DNA of 64,000 nt from Nymphaea colorata (GCF_008831285.2 NC_045146.1:14957289-15021288); one strand, 5' to 3'. Shown: positions 9,869-21,613, counted from the stretch's first letter. A program made the numbers and translations. Notes: generated by a model from the letters alone, not told the origin.

Positions 9869-12224
9869 ACTAGTATTTTTGCTAGAAAGCTCGAGTCACA
9901 TCAATGTAAGTATCAGACAAAATTAAATGGAAGAAAATGAAGAAGAAGTTAAAGTCAAGAAGGAGAAATCATTTTGTTTCTTCTTCCATTCCCATTTGCT
10001 TTTATACTTTTTTATGGGAATGGAGAGGGAGAATAGGGCAACGGGAGAGATAAGGCACTGTGCCTTCTTCCATTCACATTCCCTTTTATGTTTTTTCATT
10101 AGAATGGGTAGGCTGGTAGAGGCACATCCCTCATCTGTAGACACATCTCTTGGCATGTGTCTCATGGTTGGTGCACGTGCCATTTGTGGATAATCACATT
10201 TATGTCTCAAAGTGAATGCCTTGTGATTATAGTTGGATGGTTGATTCACCACAAAGGGACTAAGTACATCAACTTCACCTTCATGACTTTTGATTGTGTC
10301 CATGCTCTTGATCCCAAGTGCTTCTTGGTTGCATGGATGTTGTTTGCATATCTGATCTAGGATGTGAAGGAAAAGAGGAAAAATGTTTTCTTTTGGTAGA
10401 ACTTGATGAACGAGAAGGACGAGAAAAGAAAACATTATTGGATTTCAAGGATGAAAGGGTAAACTTTAATGGTTAATGGGTCAGATTTAGTGCTTCGTCT
10501 AAAATTTTAAAGTGAACAATTGTAAAGGAGATTTGTCTTTTCTTCTGTAATCCCATAATCAATGGGTTCACCTTGACTTCATTCTTAACATAAAAATCCA
10601 AAACACAGTGAGTTATATCCACTGGGAGGGCAATATTTAGATATCTTATGCAGCCAATAAGGTTCATCATTTAAAATGATAAAATTGAAGTAGTTACATG
10701 GTGTCAGCTTGTGGTTTCAAAACCTGTTTTTTGCGTCTAACCAACTTCTCGAAGATTCTTTTTACTATTATAGGCCTTAGCTGACCACATGGGGTCAACA
10801 TTTTTAGAGCACATGGGCAGCATGAGCATTGTGGGTGGGTTGTGTTTGGTTTCATTATCTGAATTTGAAAGCAATTCAGACTTCATGGTTGTGTTCGGTT
10901 TCATTAGTGAGCATGGAAACAGTTCAGACTTCGTCCTTTTCATAACCTGTCTTTGCCAGGTCTCAGAAGCTTTTCAGAAGTGGAAGTTTTATGGTTCACT
11001 TGCTGCATGCCATATGTGATCTTGGTCTGTGGAAGGGTCAATTTTCATCATTATGCATGTTTGGAGGCTGAAATGCGAGTTCACATTCTTGGTTAATTGT
11101 CCTTTAATTCTGCTCTTGAGCTCCTATCTTATTCTAGCATGTTTTTCCTTTTCTTTTTCTTATTTCAGAAAGATTTTAGGTGATAGAATCCTCAAGCTTG
11201 TCTCTGGATCGTGCTACCTTCCACATCCAGCAAAGGAAGAAACAGGTGGAGAAGATGCACATTTCATTTGTGTTGATGAACAAGCTATTGGTGTTGCAGA
11301 TGGTGTTGGTGGTTGGGCTGATCTAGGCATCGATGCTGGCCAGTATGCTAGAGAACTGATGTCTCATTCTGTGGCAGCAATCCAACAGGAACCCAAAGGT
11401 TCAATAGATCCAGCAAGGGTTCTGGAGAAAGCTCACTCAAGCACCAAAGCTAGAGGGTCCTCAACTGCTTGCATTGTTGCTCTCACAGATCAGGTTTGTT
11501 TCTTGTTTAGGCAATTATAGTGTACTTCTCGTGATGATGCGTTGTCATGCCGAGCAACTGGTCAGTTTATAGCCACCGACCAGGTTCAAAAACACATTAA
11601 CTAGCGGAACTTCCCCCGTGACTTGAATGATTTCTTTCCTGAACGCTGCAAATAAATCTTTCACCTGGCCTGAGTTTAGAATCTTGGTTGCAGGGCGTAC
11701 ATGCTGTGAATCTAGGTGATAGTGGATTTATAGTTGTAAGGGATGGGTGCACCATCTTCCGTTCCCCTGTTCAGCAGCATGATTTCAATTTCACTTACCA
11801 GCTGGAAAGCGGGAACCGCGGTGACCTTCCTAGTTCTGGTCAGGTTTGTAATTTGCTGACACTATTTTACTTATTTCTCCTGCTTGGTTGCATATTGGCG
11901 AGGTTTTAATGGTTCGTTCATGATGTCTAGGTGTTCACGATTCCCGTTGCACCAGGGGATGTGGTGGTCGCCGGGACGGATGGGCTATTTGATAACTTGT
12001 ACAACAGTGAAGTGACAGCGGTTATTGTTCATGCAATTAGAGCTGGCTTAGGGCCGCAAGTGACTGCACAGAAGATAGCAGCACTTGCAAGGCAACGAGC
12101 ACAGGACCAAAACCGGCAAACCCCATTTTCAACTGCTGCACAGGAGGCTGGATTTCGGTACTATGGAGGCAAGCTGGACGATATCACTGTTGTTGTTTCT
12201 TACATAACGAGCTCGAGCACATAG
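7828..12224 (+). CDS. Protein phosphatase 2C, PP2C55/PP2C80-like (SpoIIE-type)
   Basis: Exons 7828-8594, 11169-11493, 11694-11843 and 11931-12224 join in frame to 511 residues. The junction at 8594/11169 rebuilds Gln in PEQKILGDR. Residues 1-255 are a Ser-rich, poorly conserved N-terminal region; the basic start (MPFSGCPLRVKIALQL) could be organelle targeting. The catalytic domain follows with PP2C metal-binding motifs: GGEDAHFI and GVADGVGGW (Asp ligands), VNLGDSGF, AGTDGLFDNLYNSE and the C-terminal GGKLDDITVVVSYI. The set matches the Arabidopsis group of probable PP2C 55 and its close relatives, Mg/Mn-dependent Ser/Thr phosphatases of poorly known substrate. A 5' UTR intron is likely (donor CAG/GTAGATT near 7460, acceptor ATTCAG near 7780). 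The 2.6-kb first coding intron carries microsatellites and a large inverted repeat. No stops or missing metal ligands were seen, so it looks functional. Confidence 0.9.
9595..9966. repeat. Long near-perfect inverted repeat inside PP2C intron 1
   Basis: The left arm at 9595-9691 is the reverse complement of the right arm at 9867-9966 over about 97 bp, with one substitution and one 3-bp GAA insertion. A third, partial copy of about 49 bp lies at 9781-9829 in the right-arm orientation. Copies share GAACTAGTATTTTTGCTAGA and GCTCGAGTCACATCAATGTA. The spacers are pure CT, AT and GA microsatellites (about 9695-9780 and 9832-9866), themselves self-complementary, so the transcript could form a long hairpin. 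Confidence 0.85.
9978..10108 (+). repeat. Diverged tandem pair, about 90-bp spacing
   Basis: The block CTTCTTCCATTC-CATT followed by CTTTTAT, a T-run and GAATGG occurs near 9978-10022 and again near 10065-10108. Non-coding, inside the PP2C intron. Confidence 0.5.
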
Positions 12225-13590
12225 AAAGCTGCCATCTTCCATGTATAGTCTCTTGAAAAGCTGGAGGGGAGGGGTCTGATACCTGCAGATTGTTGGTGGT
12301 TCTCCACGAAACATCTATTTCATACTTTATTCTTGCCTTCAGTTGGATCTGAGCGACTTTGATGAGGCCTCTTTAGCGTTGTAAAAAGCATCTCGTGAAT
12401 CAAAAAAACTTCAGCCTATCTCTCTGTCTCTCTCTTGCGAATCATGTGGCTTAGGTAGCTTCCTTACAGGAATTAAAAGCGATAAAAGGGGTGGGACTGA
12501 ATGGAAACGTTCTGAAATGGTGGGTTGTCCTTTATCATCTAAAACGGTTTTGTACCTTTTACATTGGAGTTGAAATTGAACCCCGAGTTTGGTTACACAA
12601 TATTTGGTTTGTTGGACGTTCTAATAGCTATACTCCGGCTTAATCCAGTCCATTTGATGAGCTGATAGCTATACTGGATCCTGACCATTGCTGTGTCACT
12701 AAAGCAGGTTGACAATGCGAATGATCTCATGGTTGGTTTCCTTGATGAAACATCTTCAACTCTGCTGTGCGGGTTTGAGGTTATTAAGAGGTAGGAATGC
12801 GCATTTGTTTTCATCGGACTTCCTCCGGCAAAATCAGGCTATGATTCTGTGAATCTAATTCGAAATTCGAAGGGGTTCTGCGTGTGAGTGAAAGTGCATC
12901 GCGTCCATCACTCACAACCGGAACAGAAATCTAGAACGTGCAACATTTTGGCTTGTATGAGACTGTAGAACTCAAGTTTCTTCTGGTTTCAGGTTCGCCT
13001 CAAACGATTAATATCGATCGACTGGAGCTGGAAGGATCTGGCAATCGATGTTGCGTATTTTCGCAGACATCTTTACACTTGGAAACTACTGTTGCTAAGG
13101 GTGTGATTGAAAGTCGAATCAATGACTCACAATGTGATCCCCCTAATGCCCTTGATTAAAGGGAAATACCTGATCCTTGTCCGTTAATGATCGTCGATCT
13201 CATCCGGATATCCTGAGATAGTCAAAAGCAAGGCACGTGCCGGCCACAAGCATCGGACAAAAAATTGACTACCTCACAAATGTGAATGCGAAGATGCCGA
13301 TCGATGTATCAAGAAATCGGATGCACCACAAAAAATCAGTTAATTTTCATTTGAATATGCGTCCCATTTCCATGAAACGAAAAGTTATTTATTGAAGAAA
13401 GGGAATAAGAAAATAAATAAAAATAATTCCCTACTAACGCCTTCACCAATTTGGGATTATTTGAGGTGCTGAAATCAACAAAACAAAGCAGAAAAAAAAA
13501 AAAAAGGAAAAATATGCAGAAAAAAGAGGCGTATGCAGTTGGATATTTCGTGGGGGGAGGGAGAAAGCGCTGAGAACCATCCACACAGAG
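12225..13590. other. PP2C 3' UTR and intergenic, no gene seen
   Basis: The first few hundred bases are probably PP2C 3' UTR. Short open frames (for example 12938-13159) show no family motif. Confidence 0.5.
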
Positions 13591-13706
13591 CACGAGCTTT
13601 CCACGCTCCACCCCTCCGCTTCTGATCCCGGCGGTCCACGTGTCATCAGCTGAACGGTCCATCTCCAAAAAAGAAGATAGAAACGATTGACCTTCTTCTG
13701 TATAAG
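13591..13706 (+). promoter_or_regulatory. Ferritin promoter: IDRS-like site, G-box, TATA box
   Basis: CACGAGCTTTCCAC at 13591-13604 matches 12 of 14 positions of the plant ferritin iron-dependent regulatory sequence CACGAGNCCNCCAC, differing only at the central CC (here TT). A G-box/ABRE core CACGTGTC lies at 13637-13644 and TATAAG at 13701-13706, some 110 bp before the ferritin ATG. Order and spacing fit an iron- and stress-responsive plant ferritin promoter, where IDRS mediates repression under low iron. Confidence 0.6.
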
Positions 13707-13816
13707 CTCCCCATCTCCACTCTAGGTTTCTCCATCTCCCCTGCGCGCTCTCTTTCTCTGCATCTTGCTCATTTTCAGCATCTTCTCACCGATTTCCTCT
13801 TGTCATTTTGTCAGCC

Positions 13817-15271
13817 ATGCTTCTAAGAGCTCCAAGTTTTGTTCCTTCCCTGAAGATTGGAGCCCATCCTCGTGGGTGTCAATCGTCGTCTTCTTCTTCC
13901 TCCCCTTCTTTGGGGCTTCTTTTCCATAAGAGCGGGAGAGATGGGAGGCGGCTCGTGGTCTCTGCGGCTAAGAAGGACGCTGACGAGGCCCTTACAGGGG
14001 TGATTTTCCAACCCTTCCAGGAGGTGCAAAGCGATCTCTACCTCGTCCCCACCTCGCCCAACCAGTCTCTGGCTCGGCAGGGATACGCGGACACTTGCGA
14101 GGCCGCCATCAATGAACAGATCAAGTGGGTTCTCTTCTTTACCTGATATGTTTCTTGTTTGGGGTCCCTTTTCCTGCTTTCTTTGAGAGTCTCTTGCGGA
14201 ATTCGTTGGTTTCATATGGTTGGTGGTGTTTGACAGCGTGGAGTACAATGTCTCCTATGTTTATCACGCCATGTTCGCGTACTTTGATAGGGATAACGTT
14301 GCCCTTAAAGGATTTGCCAAGTAATTTCCTGCCCGAATTCTCATGCTGATGCCTTCTTGATTCTTGGTCTTCTTTTTCGCACTTATACTTCTCGATTTTT
14401 AGGTTTTTCAAGGAATCGAGTGACGAAGAAAGGGAGCATGCTGAGAAACTGATGAAATACCAAGTACTCTTTCTTGGTTCTTTAGATATCTGGATCCTCA
14501 TTTTCTTTCTGGGTCTTTCGAATTCTTTTGTTTTCGCTTCCCTAATTTTTTTTTGGGGATACTTTTAGAACAAACGAGGTGGAAAGGTCAAACTGCAGAC
14601 GATAGTGAGGCCGCTGACGACGGAATTCGACCACCCTGAAAAAGGAGATGCGTTACATGGTACTTTATCTTGTTCCCTTTTACGTCCTCTTCTATTGTCA
14701 TTCAGAAAGAACCCACGAGATGTTGATTTGCGTGCTCTGCTTCCGCAGCTATGGAACTCACCCTGTCTTTGGAGAAATTGGTGAACGTGAAGCTTCTCAA
14801 GCTCCATGAGGTAATCCCCTAAATAAACCGTCTCATCTTTCTTTGATTTTGTGTTCTGCGATTCTTCTACTTGATTTCCACTGTCGTGATATGCAGGTGG
14901 CATCGAAAGCCAACGATCCACAGTTGATCGACTTTATCGAGAGCGAGTTTTTAGCGGAGCAGGTCTTATCTCCTAACTCCTCTCTTTCTTCTTCTCTCAA
15001 AATTTGTGTCCTTCCGTCTTCCTGAAGCTCACCGAGAGCCATCACGTTCTTTAGGTGGAAGCCATAAAGAAGATATCAGAATATGTTTCTCAGCTCAGAA
15101 GAGTTGGTCAAGGACATGGTGAGCAGAAACCCTTCTCATAAAGTGAACCGAATCTTGGTTCTTGCTTGACTATCCATTTTTACCTTTTTTAACTTCTTTA
15201 ACTCGTGATTGCTCGTTGGATTTGTTGCAGGGGTGTGGCACTTTGATCAGATGCTCCTTCACGAAGCATGA
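13817..15271 (+). CDS. FER: Plastid ferritin
   Basis: Eight exons, 13817-14124, 14237-14320, 14403-14463, 14569-14659, 14749-14810, 14897-14962, 15055-15118 and 15231-15271, join in frame to 258 residues, close to the usual plant ferritin size; eight exons is the standard plant structure. Residues 1 to about 50 are a Ser-rich transit peptide ([20 protein letters not shown], then a Ser run, then [10 protein letters not shown]). The plant-specific extension peptide follows ([14 protein letters not shown]), then the four-helix ferritin shell: [39 protein letters not shown] with ferroxidase Glu/His ligands, [32 protein letters not shown] and the C-terminal [13 protein letters not shown]. It stores iron as a 24-mer in plastids and limits Fenton chemistry. 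Every splice junction restores conserved residues, and no defects were seen. The candidate iron-response site upstream fits its role. Confidence 0.97.
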
Positions 15272-18210
15272 TATGATGGTAATGAATGAAGATCTCTTTG
15301 GTGAGAATTGGTCATGGGGGATGACCCAGTGGGGACGTGGACAACCTGGAGTGGGGTTCTACTGCACTAGTACCGCTTTTAGCCTGCTGGTGTTGGGCGT
15401 CTTTTAGTGTTCTGCCTTTTTGTCACCGTCGTCTTTTCCTCTTTCACTTGACTAGAATACTTGAAAAATCTTTTTGTTGTTTTCCCTTATTTCCTGTGGT
15501 GAAGTATGAACTGGAAAGTTACCAGAAACTTTTTCCGTGCTTCCTGTATGAAAAGCTTAAACTCTCACGTCCTGTTTCTTTACCTGTTAATGGCTGGCAT
15601 AATGCGGAACCTTTTGGTTGCTTAGTTGATGAGTTGAATATTCATTTGTGCAAAAGTGAATGCTTCTTTCTTTTTCATCATCATATTATGTTTCCATCGT
15701 CGAGCGTCTGCTTGTGGGTGCGTGTTCTTGTGGGGGTCTCGTAGATTTGCTTGCGTGGTTTCGTTATGCTGTTCTCGTGGTGGGCTTCGGTTCTTCATTG
15801 CGTCTGACACACCGTGGATCTCCTCCTCGGTGGTAGCCCTCACGGGCCTTAGATTTTTCATTAATTTGGCATCATCTTCTTCCTCCTTCCTTCTTGCAAC
15901 TGGCCGCTTGGCCGAATAATGTGCAAATTCTTGCTGGAGACGATTGGACAAAATTGTCTTATTTCCTGCACCTGGTTTGCCACAGCAAAGCCAGGGTTCT
16001 TTAATCTCTGGTTTTCTTCTTCTTGTTGGTTTAGGGCTGTTATGTTAAATAAAGCTCTCCTTCCAATCTTCCTTAATTAAAACAATCTGCAGCCACAGTC
16101 CTTCCAATAGAAATTAATAAGTGCAAACTTCTCATTCCCTAAAACACGCACTTCTTGGGCTCTTATTTTTTTGGAGAAATTGAAGAATGTTTCCTTCTCC
16201 CATTTCCTCTCCTGCTTCAAACCCAAAAGGGAAAAAATGTAATCCTTTTATTTCCTTCATGTATAGTTTAATTTGTCCATCCATTTCATTCTTTTCCGCC
16301 TCTCTTTTCCCAAGTTTTCAAAATCTGACAAGTGTAAGAGCATCCCCCTTACTTCCATCCAGTATTTATTGGACACACAGTATTTATTGGACACGGAAGA
16401 TAGCATATTAAGTGATAATAATGTGACATATGATGTGATTTTGGGCTTGTCTGCTCATGATAAATCCCACTACTATTTGAGCGACCTAATAGCGCTTTTA
16501 GGTGTAGCTTTTTCAATTCACCTGTACAGTAGTACAGCGTCGCCTTTTTCTTCCGTTGGAAAGAAGGCCTTTTTACGGACAGAGCAGAAGCTATATATCC
16601 ATGCAAAAGTTTTAACATAACTGGGTTATCTGTATTTTTATAATCCACATGATCTACCTGGGTTATCTTTATTTACTTCTATGCGCCACATGTCACGAAA
16701 ATCATATGCTATGTGGCGGATCCTCAACGGTAGGATTTTTTAAAGTTTAGCTGCACCGTCTTTTCTTCTTCTTGTCATTTGTGTTCGGTTCCTATTCCGC
16801 ATATTTTTGTTTTAAAATAAAAGATTGATGATAAAGTTCAATTCCTGCGTATAATTTTTTTAATGAAATAAAAAAGTTGATTAATGAAAGTGTACAAAAG
16901 GAGACAGAGTCATCAATATGGTCATTTTGAGTTTGTGGAAGTGCACTGTAGCAGTATGCTTCATAGCGCAAAAGCCTTAGGGTAGCGTTTGATAGTCTCA
17001 GATTCAAGCTGATTCGATGATCTCATAGAACTTGAAGTTAATAAAACTCATGTTTGCTGCATTATCAAGACGTGTACTCTCTCTATCTCTCTCTCTCTTG
17101 TCCTGATCTCAACGAAACTCGAAAGCAGGGCCTTGGCAGTGGACGATGGTGAGTCTCTCTCTCGCGCGTGTGCTTTGGCCAGAACCGTCGACGGGGGGGT
17201 TTTTTAAGACACCCTCGTCGAGTGTGTTCTGGTTTCAGACATCTACCCTTGACGAGGGGATTCCCTCATCGAGGGTTCTGAAACTCTCGGCAAGGGCGAA
17301 ACTCGTCTAGGGCTTCAGACTTCGGTTGAAGAAACCCTAGATCAAACCGAGGATTTCAATTTTTTTTTCTTATACTCCCTCTCTGTCTCTCTTTTCTCCC
17401 TGTGTGTCTACATGCAGTTGAGGCAGTGGTGCTTCCCTTGAGATTTTGTCCCGCCGAGACATCGGTCTGATCTCAAAAGAGTGGCCATCGTTCCAATTGA
17501 AGATGTGAAATTTGAGGTTTTGAGATCTTGCCTTAAAATCCAGCGCTGGTTTTAGGTGGTACCTGTATTATTATACCAAAATTAAAGTACTTTATAGCAG
17601 AATTGGGCTACTTTAATTCCGGAATTGCCGTCCAGAAAGTATCAGAGGTTCTGTGCCCGTTGAGCAGACGCCCGTCTTCTTCTTCTTCTTTCCCCCTGTG
17701 AGCGTCGAAGAGCAGCCTCCTCAAACCGGCACCGTGTGAACTTCAACTTAAAATCTTGAACCATGTGAATTCTGCCTCTTCAACCTTGTACATAGACACT
17801 GGAAGGTAAACCGACGGCCAAAATGTGCTCGTGCCGAGCAAAGCCATGAATGCATTAGGAAAAGATATATGATCATGGCCACAAGTGTCGTCAAAGCAAT
17901 GAATGATGAACGGGTCATTAGGAAAAGGTATATGATCATTGGCACGCTGCCACGACCTCTTTAATTAACTATTGTTTGTGCCCCCCACCTATGTTGGTGG
18001 CAAGAATTATTAAATAAAATTTCCAGTAAACTCGAAAAGTCTCCGTCCACTTAACTATCTGGACTTGTTTCCAATCTCATGCTTCAAGAGTTAGTGTAAT
18101 TAGTGTTGTGAATTAGGCTAGAGAAGAAGACAACAATTTATCCATAAATCAGGGTTGCTCATGGCTCTTGTACCACAGTAAAATCAAAACATGAATGTTT
18201 TCAATCAAAT
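15272..18210. other. Ferritin 3' UTR and repeat-bearing intergenic DNA
   Basis: No convincing gene. Small features: a tandem pair of AGTATTTATTGGACAC near 16360-16392, a CT repeat near 17078-17097, and a 62-bp-spaced pair of CATTAGGAAAAG plus TATATGATCAT near 17854-17876 and 17916-17939. The last pair lies in a short minus frame with a repeated peptide (MIIYLFLM) but no known domain. Confidence 0.5.
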
Positions 18211-18212
18211 AA

Positions 18213-18620
18213 CATTAGGGAGGTCAACAGATTGGATTCAAATCAGATTTAACCGTATCTGTTTTTCAGATATTCACAGGATTTGAATTCGAATTCAAAT
18301 ACAAATAAAGAAAAATTATGTTCGAATTCAAATCTGAAAACCGATTTCACAATCTAAACTGAATTTTTTTTTATCATATTTGAATCTGAATCCGAATTTT
18401 GTCAATTTTCAAAACGTAAGAGTATTATGTATAGGATATTTGTTTAAAAATAAATTTGATCAAAATCCAATCGGATAATATTCAGATCAGATGTCATTTC
18501 ATAAATCTGAATCCAATCTGATTTCTTAATCAAATATATATATATATATATTTTCATATCTCATTTTTTCAGATCGGTTTGGTCCAATATCCGACTCAAG
18601 TTGGATATATTAACGTCCCT
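18213..18620. mobile_element. AT-rich MITE-like element with TAGGGA terminal repeats
   Basis: The left end TTAGGGAGGTCAA and the right end, read on the other strand, TTTAGGGACGTTAA, form short terminal inverted repeats. The flanks AATAACAT and AATAGCAC agree at 6 of 8 bases, fitting a decayed 8-bp hAT target duplication. The interior is AT-rich with many GAATT/GGATT/AATCTGA motifs and a TA run near 18536-18550. A relative lies near 29200-29456. Confidence 0.5.
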
Positions 18621-19139
18621 AAATAGCACATAATGTTTGAAATTGCTTTAGACATATGTAAGTCCACATTATGGTTCTAACAATCTTTCATTTGGACCAA
18701 ATATATCTTTACAAATTTCTACATTTAGGAAAACTATATGAGCTCAAAACTGCTATCTTATTATGTATCATTTCCACCGTCCATTATTATATTAATATTG
18801 AACCACAATGGCCTTCACTAAAAGAAATTAATTGGTTGCTTTGTTTTTTGAAAAAAATATACCATATGAAACTGGATCAGGTCTGCTAGGACCCGACTAG
18901 GCACCCACCGCAACAAGAGAACCACCCTTGCGTTTCACGCCTCAAAATTCCGCACATGTATTTACACATTTAAAAAAATTGTCTCATGACTTATGAATAT
19001 ATCAAACATAATTGATCACTTAATGACTATTTGCTCTCAGATAGAACATAATGTCTGAAATTGATCTAGACAAATGTAAACCCACATTATAATTCTAACA
19101 CCCTCTTCAATCTGGCATAAAGGAAAAAAATTCTCCTCC

Positions 19140-19297
19140 TAGTGGTGGAGCCTTTTTTTTTTCTATGAGTATTTCCTAAGGGTCACCAAATATCATATAT
19201 AAGTAAGTAAATAATTGAGAAACATTGATATAAAATTAAATAAAAAATTTTGCTGGTGTGGGCAACTGCCCACACTAGCTTATAAGTCGCTCCACTA
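19140..19297. mobile_element. Small element with TAGTGG...GGAGC ends
   Basis: The left end TAGTGGTGGAGC and right end (other strand) TAGTGGAGC are inverted copies apart from a 3-bp indel. The 158-bp AT-rich interior ends with the palindrome GTGTGGGCAACTGCCCACAC. A similar palindrome-like motif and GGCTCCGCTGCT end occur near 30055-30215, suggesting a dispersed family. Class uncertain. Confidence 0.4.
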
Positions 19298-19341
19298 TTA
19301 TCTCCGCCGAAGACCGGATTGACGTTTGAACTTTGAATCCA

Positions 19342-20168
19342 TCATTGATCTTGTCTTTCTCTTCTCTCTCTTCTTATTGTGTTTTGTCTTTCTCTTCTCT
19401 CTCTTTTATTTTTAAACATTTCATGTCCAAATGAACCAATAAAATGCTCTTTTGTATCATTTATACAAAAACATAGAAAAGAACATTTTATTGGTTGAAT
19501 TTGAACAACAGAATGTTTAAAATGAGAGGTAGAATAACAAGAAGAGAAAGACAAGACACAACAAGAAGAGGAAGACAAGCTTGCACTTTATCTTCCTCTT
19601 CTTATTGTGTCTTGCCTTTCTCCTCTTGTTATTCTCCCTTTTATTTTTAAACATCCCAGTGTCCAAATGAATCAATAAAATGTTCTTTTGTATCCTTATA
19701 CAAAAGCATATAAAAGAACATTTTATTGGTTGAGTTTGGACAACAAAATGTTTAAAAATGAGAGGGAGAATAACAAGAAGACACAGACAAGACACAACAA
19801 GAAGAGGAAGACAAACTTGCACCTTGTCTTCCTCTTCTTATTCTGTCTCTGTTCTTATTATTCTCCCTTTTATTTTTAAACATTTCATTGTCCAAATGAA
19901 TCAATAAAATGTTCTTTTGTATCATTTATACAAAAGCATAGAAAAAAACATTTTATTGGTTGAGTTTGAACAACAAAATGTTTAAAAATGAGAGGGAGAA
20001 TAACAAGAAGAGGAAGACAAGAAGCTACAAGAAGAGGAAGACAACCTTGCACCTTGTCTTCCTCTTCTTATTATGTCTTGTCTTTCTCTTCTTGTAATTT
20101 TTCCTTTTATTTTTAAACATTTTATTGTCCAAATGAACCAATAAAATGCTCTTTTGTATCATTTATAC
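19342..20168. repeat. Tandem array of 235-bp self-palindromic units (about 3.5 copies)
   Basis: The landmark TTTAAACAT recurs at about 19411, 19646, 19875 and 20112 (spacing 235, 229 and 237). Each unit is itself an inverted repeat: a CTTCTTATTGTGTCTTG-type pyrimidine arm, then TTTTTAAACATTTC, TCCAAATGAATCAATAAAAT and a short loop around GTATCATTTATAC, then the same blocks in reverse (CATTTTATTGGTTGA, TTTAAAAATGAGAGGGAG, AACAAGAAGAGGAAGACAA). The fourth unit stops in the loop at about 20168. Short frames inside are by-products of the repeat, not genes. Confidence 0.8.
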
Positions 20169-21284
20169 CGAAATTAGTCCTGACCATTCAAGAAAGTGAC
20201 CATTCAAGAAAGTCCTGACCTTTCCATAACATTCAGAAAATCATCAAAAGTGTTTCCATTGGTCTAAATCAGCCAAAGCAAAGCGAGTGTGCTTGCCAGC
20301 AGCCAACTCTGGCGTGTCAGCTTAGTTATCCTCATCAAGCCATTGACTTGATTGATGTCTAGCTTCGCCTTTAGAATCTAAGTTGCAGATAGGGCTGGGG
20401 CCTTCCCTTCTCTGTGAGGACCCTTGGGGACTTTTTTTCGATGGAACAGGATCTGGAAGCCGATAGGATGTCAGAGGGCCAAAAGCATATTAGAAGCAAG
20501 AATTAACTAGCACTGTTAATCACCATATGCTACAAAGTAAATAAAGAGATAGTAAAAGAAATTATACACACTGCAATTAAAGAAAATATGAAAACAATTT
20601 ATGCTACTAAACAATTCTATACAGTTTCTTATCAAACAATTGCAAGATGTATAATTCAATCCAAAATGCCTCGTCCATAAACAGATGGGACGGGCTCACT
20701 CGAGTGACATTAAAACTCAAAATCAACATGTTTATTCAGAATATTAAACCAAATGGTGATTTAGAAGCAATAAGATGGTAAAAAAGGGCATCCAGATATA
20801 TATTGGCACAGTCATTGGAATGTCCTTCTTGAAATCATCCAACGTGTTCACTAGCTTAGGAGGTGAAGAAGTTCATTTATTGCAAGAATTCCAAATCTAA
20901 GAAAATCCCAAGTTAAGAACCAGACTATCTAACTGATCCAAGAAGACGACCGGTCCGTAAAATTCTAAAGGATAGAAGAAAACGAGAAGACACACACAAC
21001 TCAAATCGCTGCACAGGAGAGAATGTATGTGGTTCGGCAAAGCCTATGTCCACTATAAACTTTTCTCCTCCATCTCTTGTGGAGGAAGAGTAGAGAAGGT
21101 GCTAATTTATAATTCAAGTTACTGCCATGATAATAATAAGATTATATTTACATTTCATTTGAGGGAGATTTTTTTTGGCACAGTATAGGAAGGCCTTTAT
21201 CTCATGCTTTAATTAAAGGTTCACGATAAGGTTTTCTATCTTTTCCTTCCTTATTTTGCTCTTCCCAGCCTTGGACTTTATCTC
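20169..21284. other. Intergenic with an LTR-type motif
   Basis: No gene seen. GACCATTCAAGAAAGT is tandemly doubled near 20182-20215. The motif TATGTGGTTCGGCAAAGCC near 21027-21045, followed by CTATGTCCACTA, is typical of plant LTR-retrotransposon LTRs and is probably a solo remnant; no gag-pol is nearby. Confidence 0.45.
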
Positions 21285-21292
21285 CTTGTGAT

Positions 21293-21605
21293 CAGGGCTG
21301 CACACCAGATGATTGGAGCTCGAGCTTTTGATTCGACTCAAAAAGCTCGAGCTCCATAGGACAAGCTCAAGCTTGAATCAACTATAGTGTTGAGCTTGTA
21401 ACGTCTCATTTCTTTTAACTCGTTTTAACTCATTCAACTATGATGAAATGGGTTTACATAGTTGAGCCGAGCCAAATTTAAACGAGTCGAGTTTTTACAG
21501 CTCGAGCTTGGCTCGTTTAGTATTTCGAATATAAATTCAAACTCGATCTTTACTTGTTTATAAGAGAGTCGATCCCTAATTGGCTCCACTGATTGTGCAG
21601 CCCTT
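21293..21605. mobile_element. Non-autonomous hAT element (MITE) with exact 8-bp target duplication
   Basis: The 313-bp element starts CAGGGCTGCACA and ends TGTGCAGCCCTT, so the 11 bases AGGGCTGCACA are perfect terminal inverted repeats. It is flanked by identical 8-bp copies of CTTGTGAT at 21285-21292 and 21606-21613. 8-bp duplications and CAGGG-type ends are diagnostic of hAT transposons. The interior carries subterminal GCTCGAGCT palindromes and no coding capacity, so an autonomous hAT transposase must have moved it. Confidence 0.9.
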
Positions 21606-21613
21606 CTTGTGAT

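Noticed and set aside
19342..20168. Regular repeats considered as a CRISPR-like array
   Set aside because: Units are palindromes repeated whole, without unique spacers, in plant nuclear DNA.
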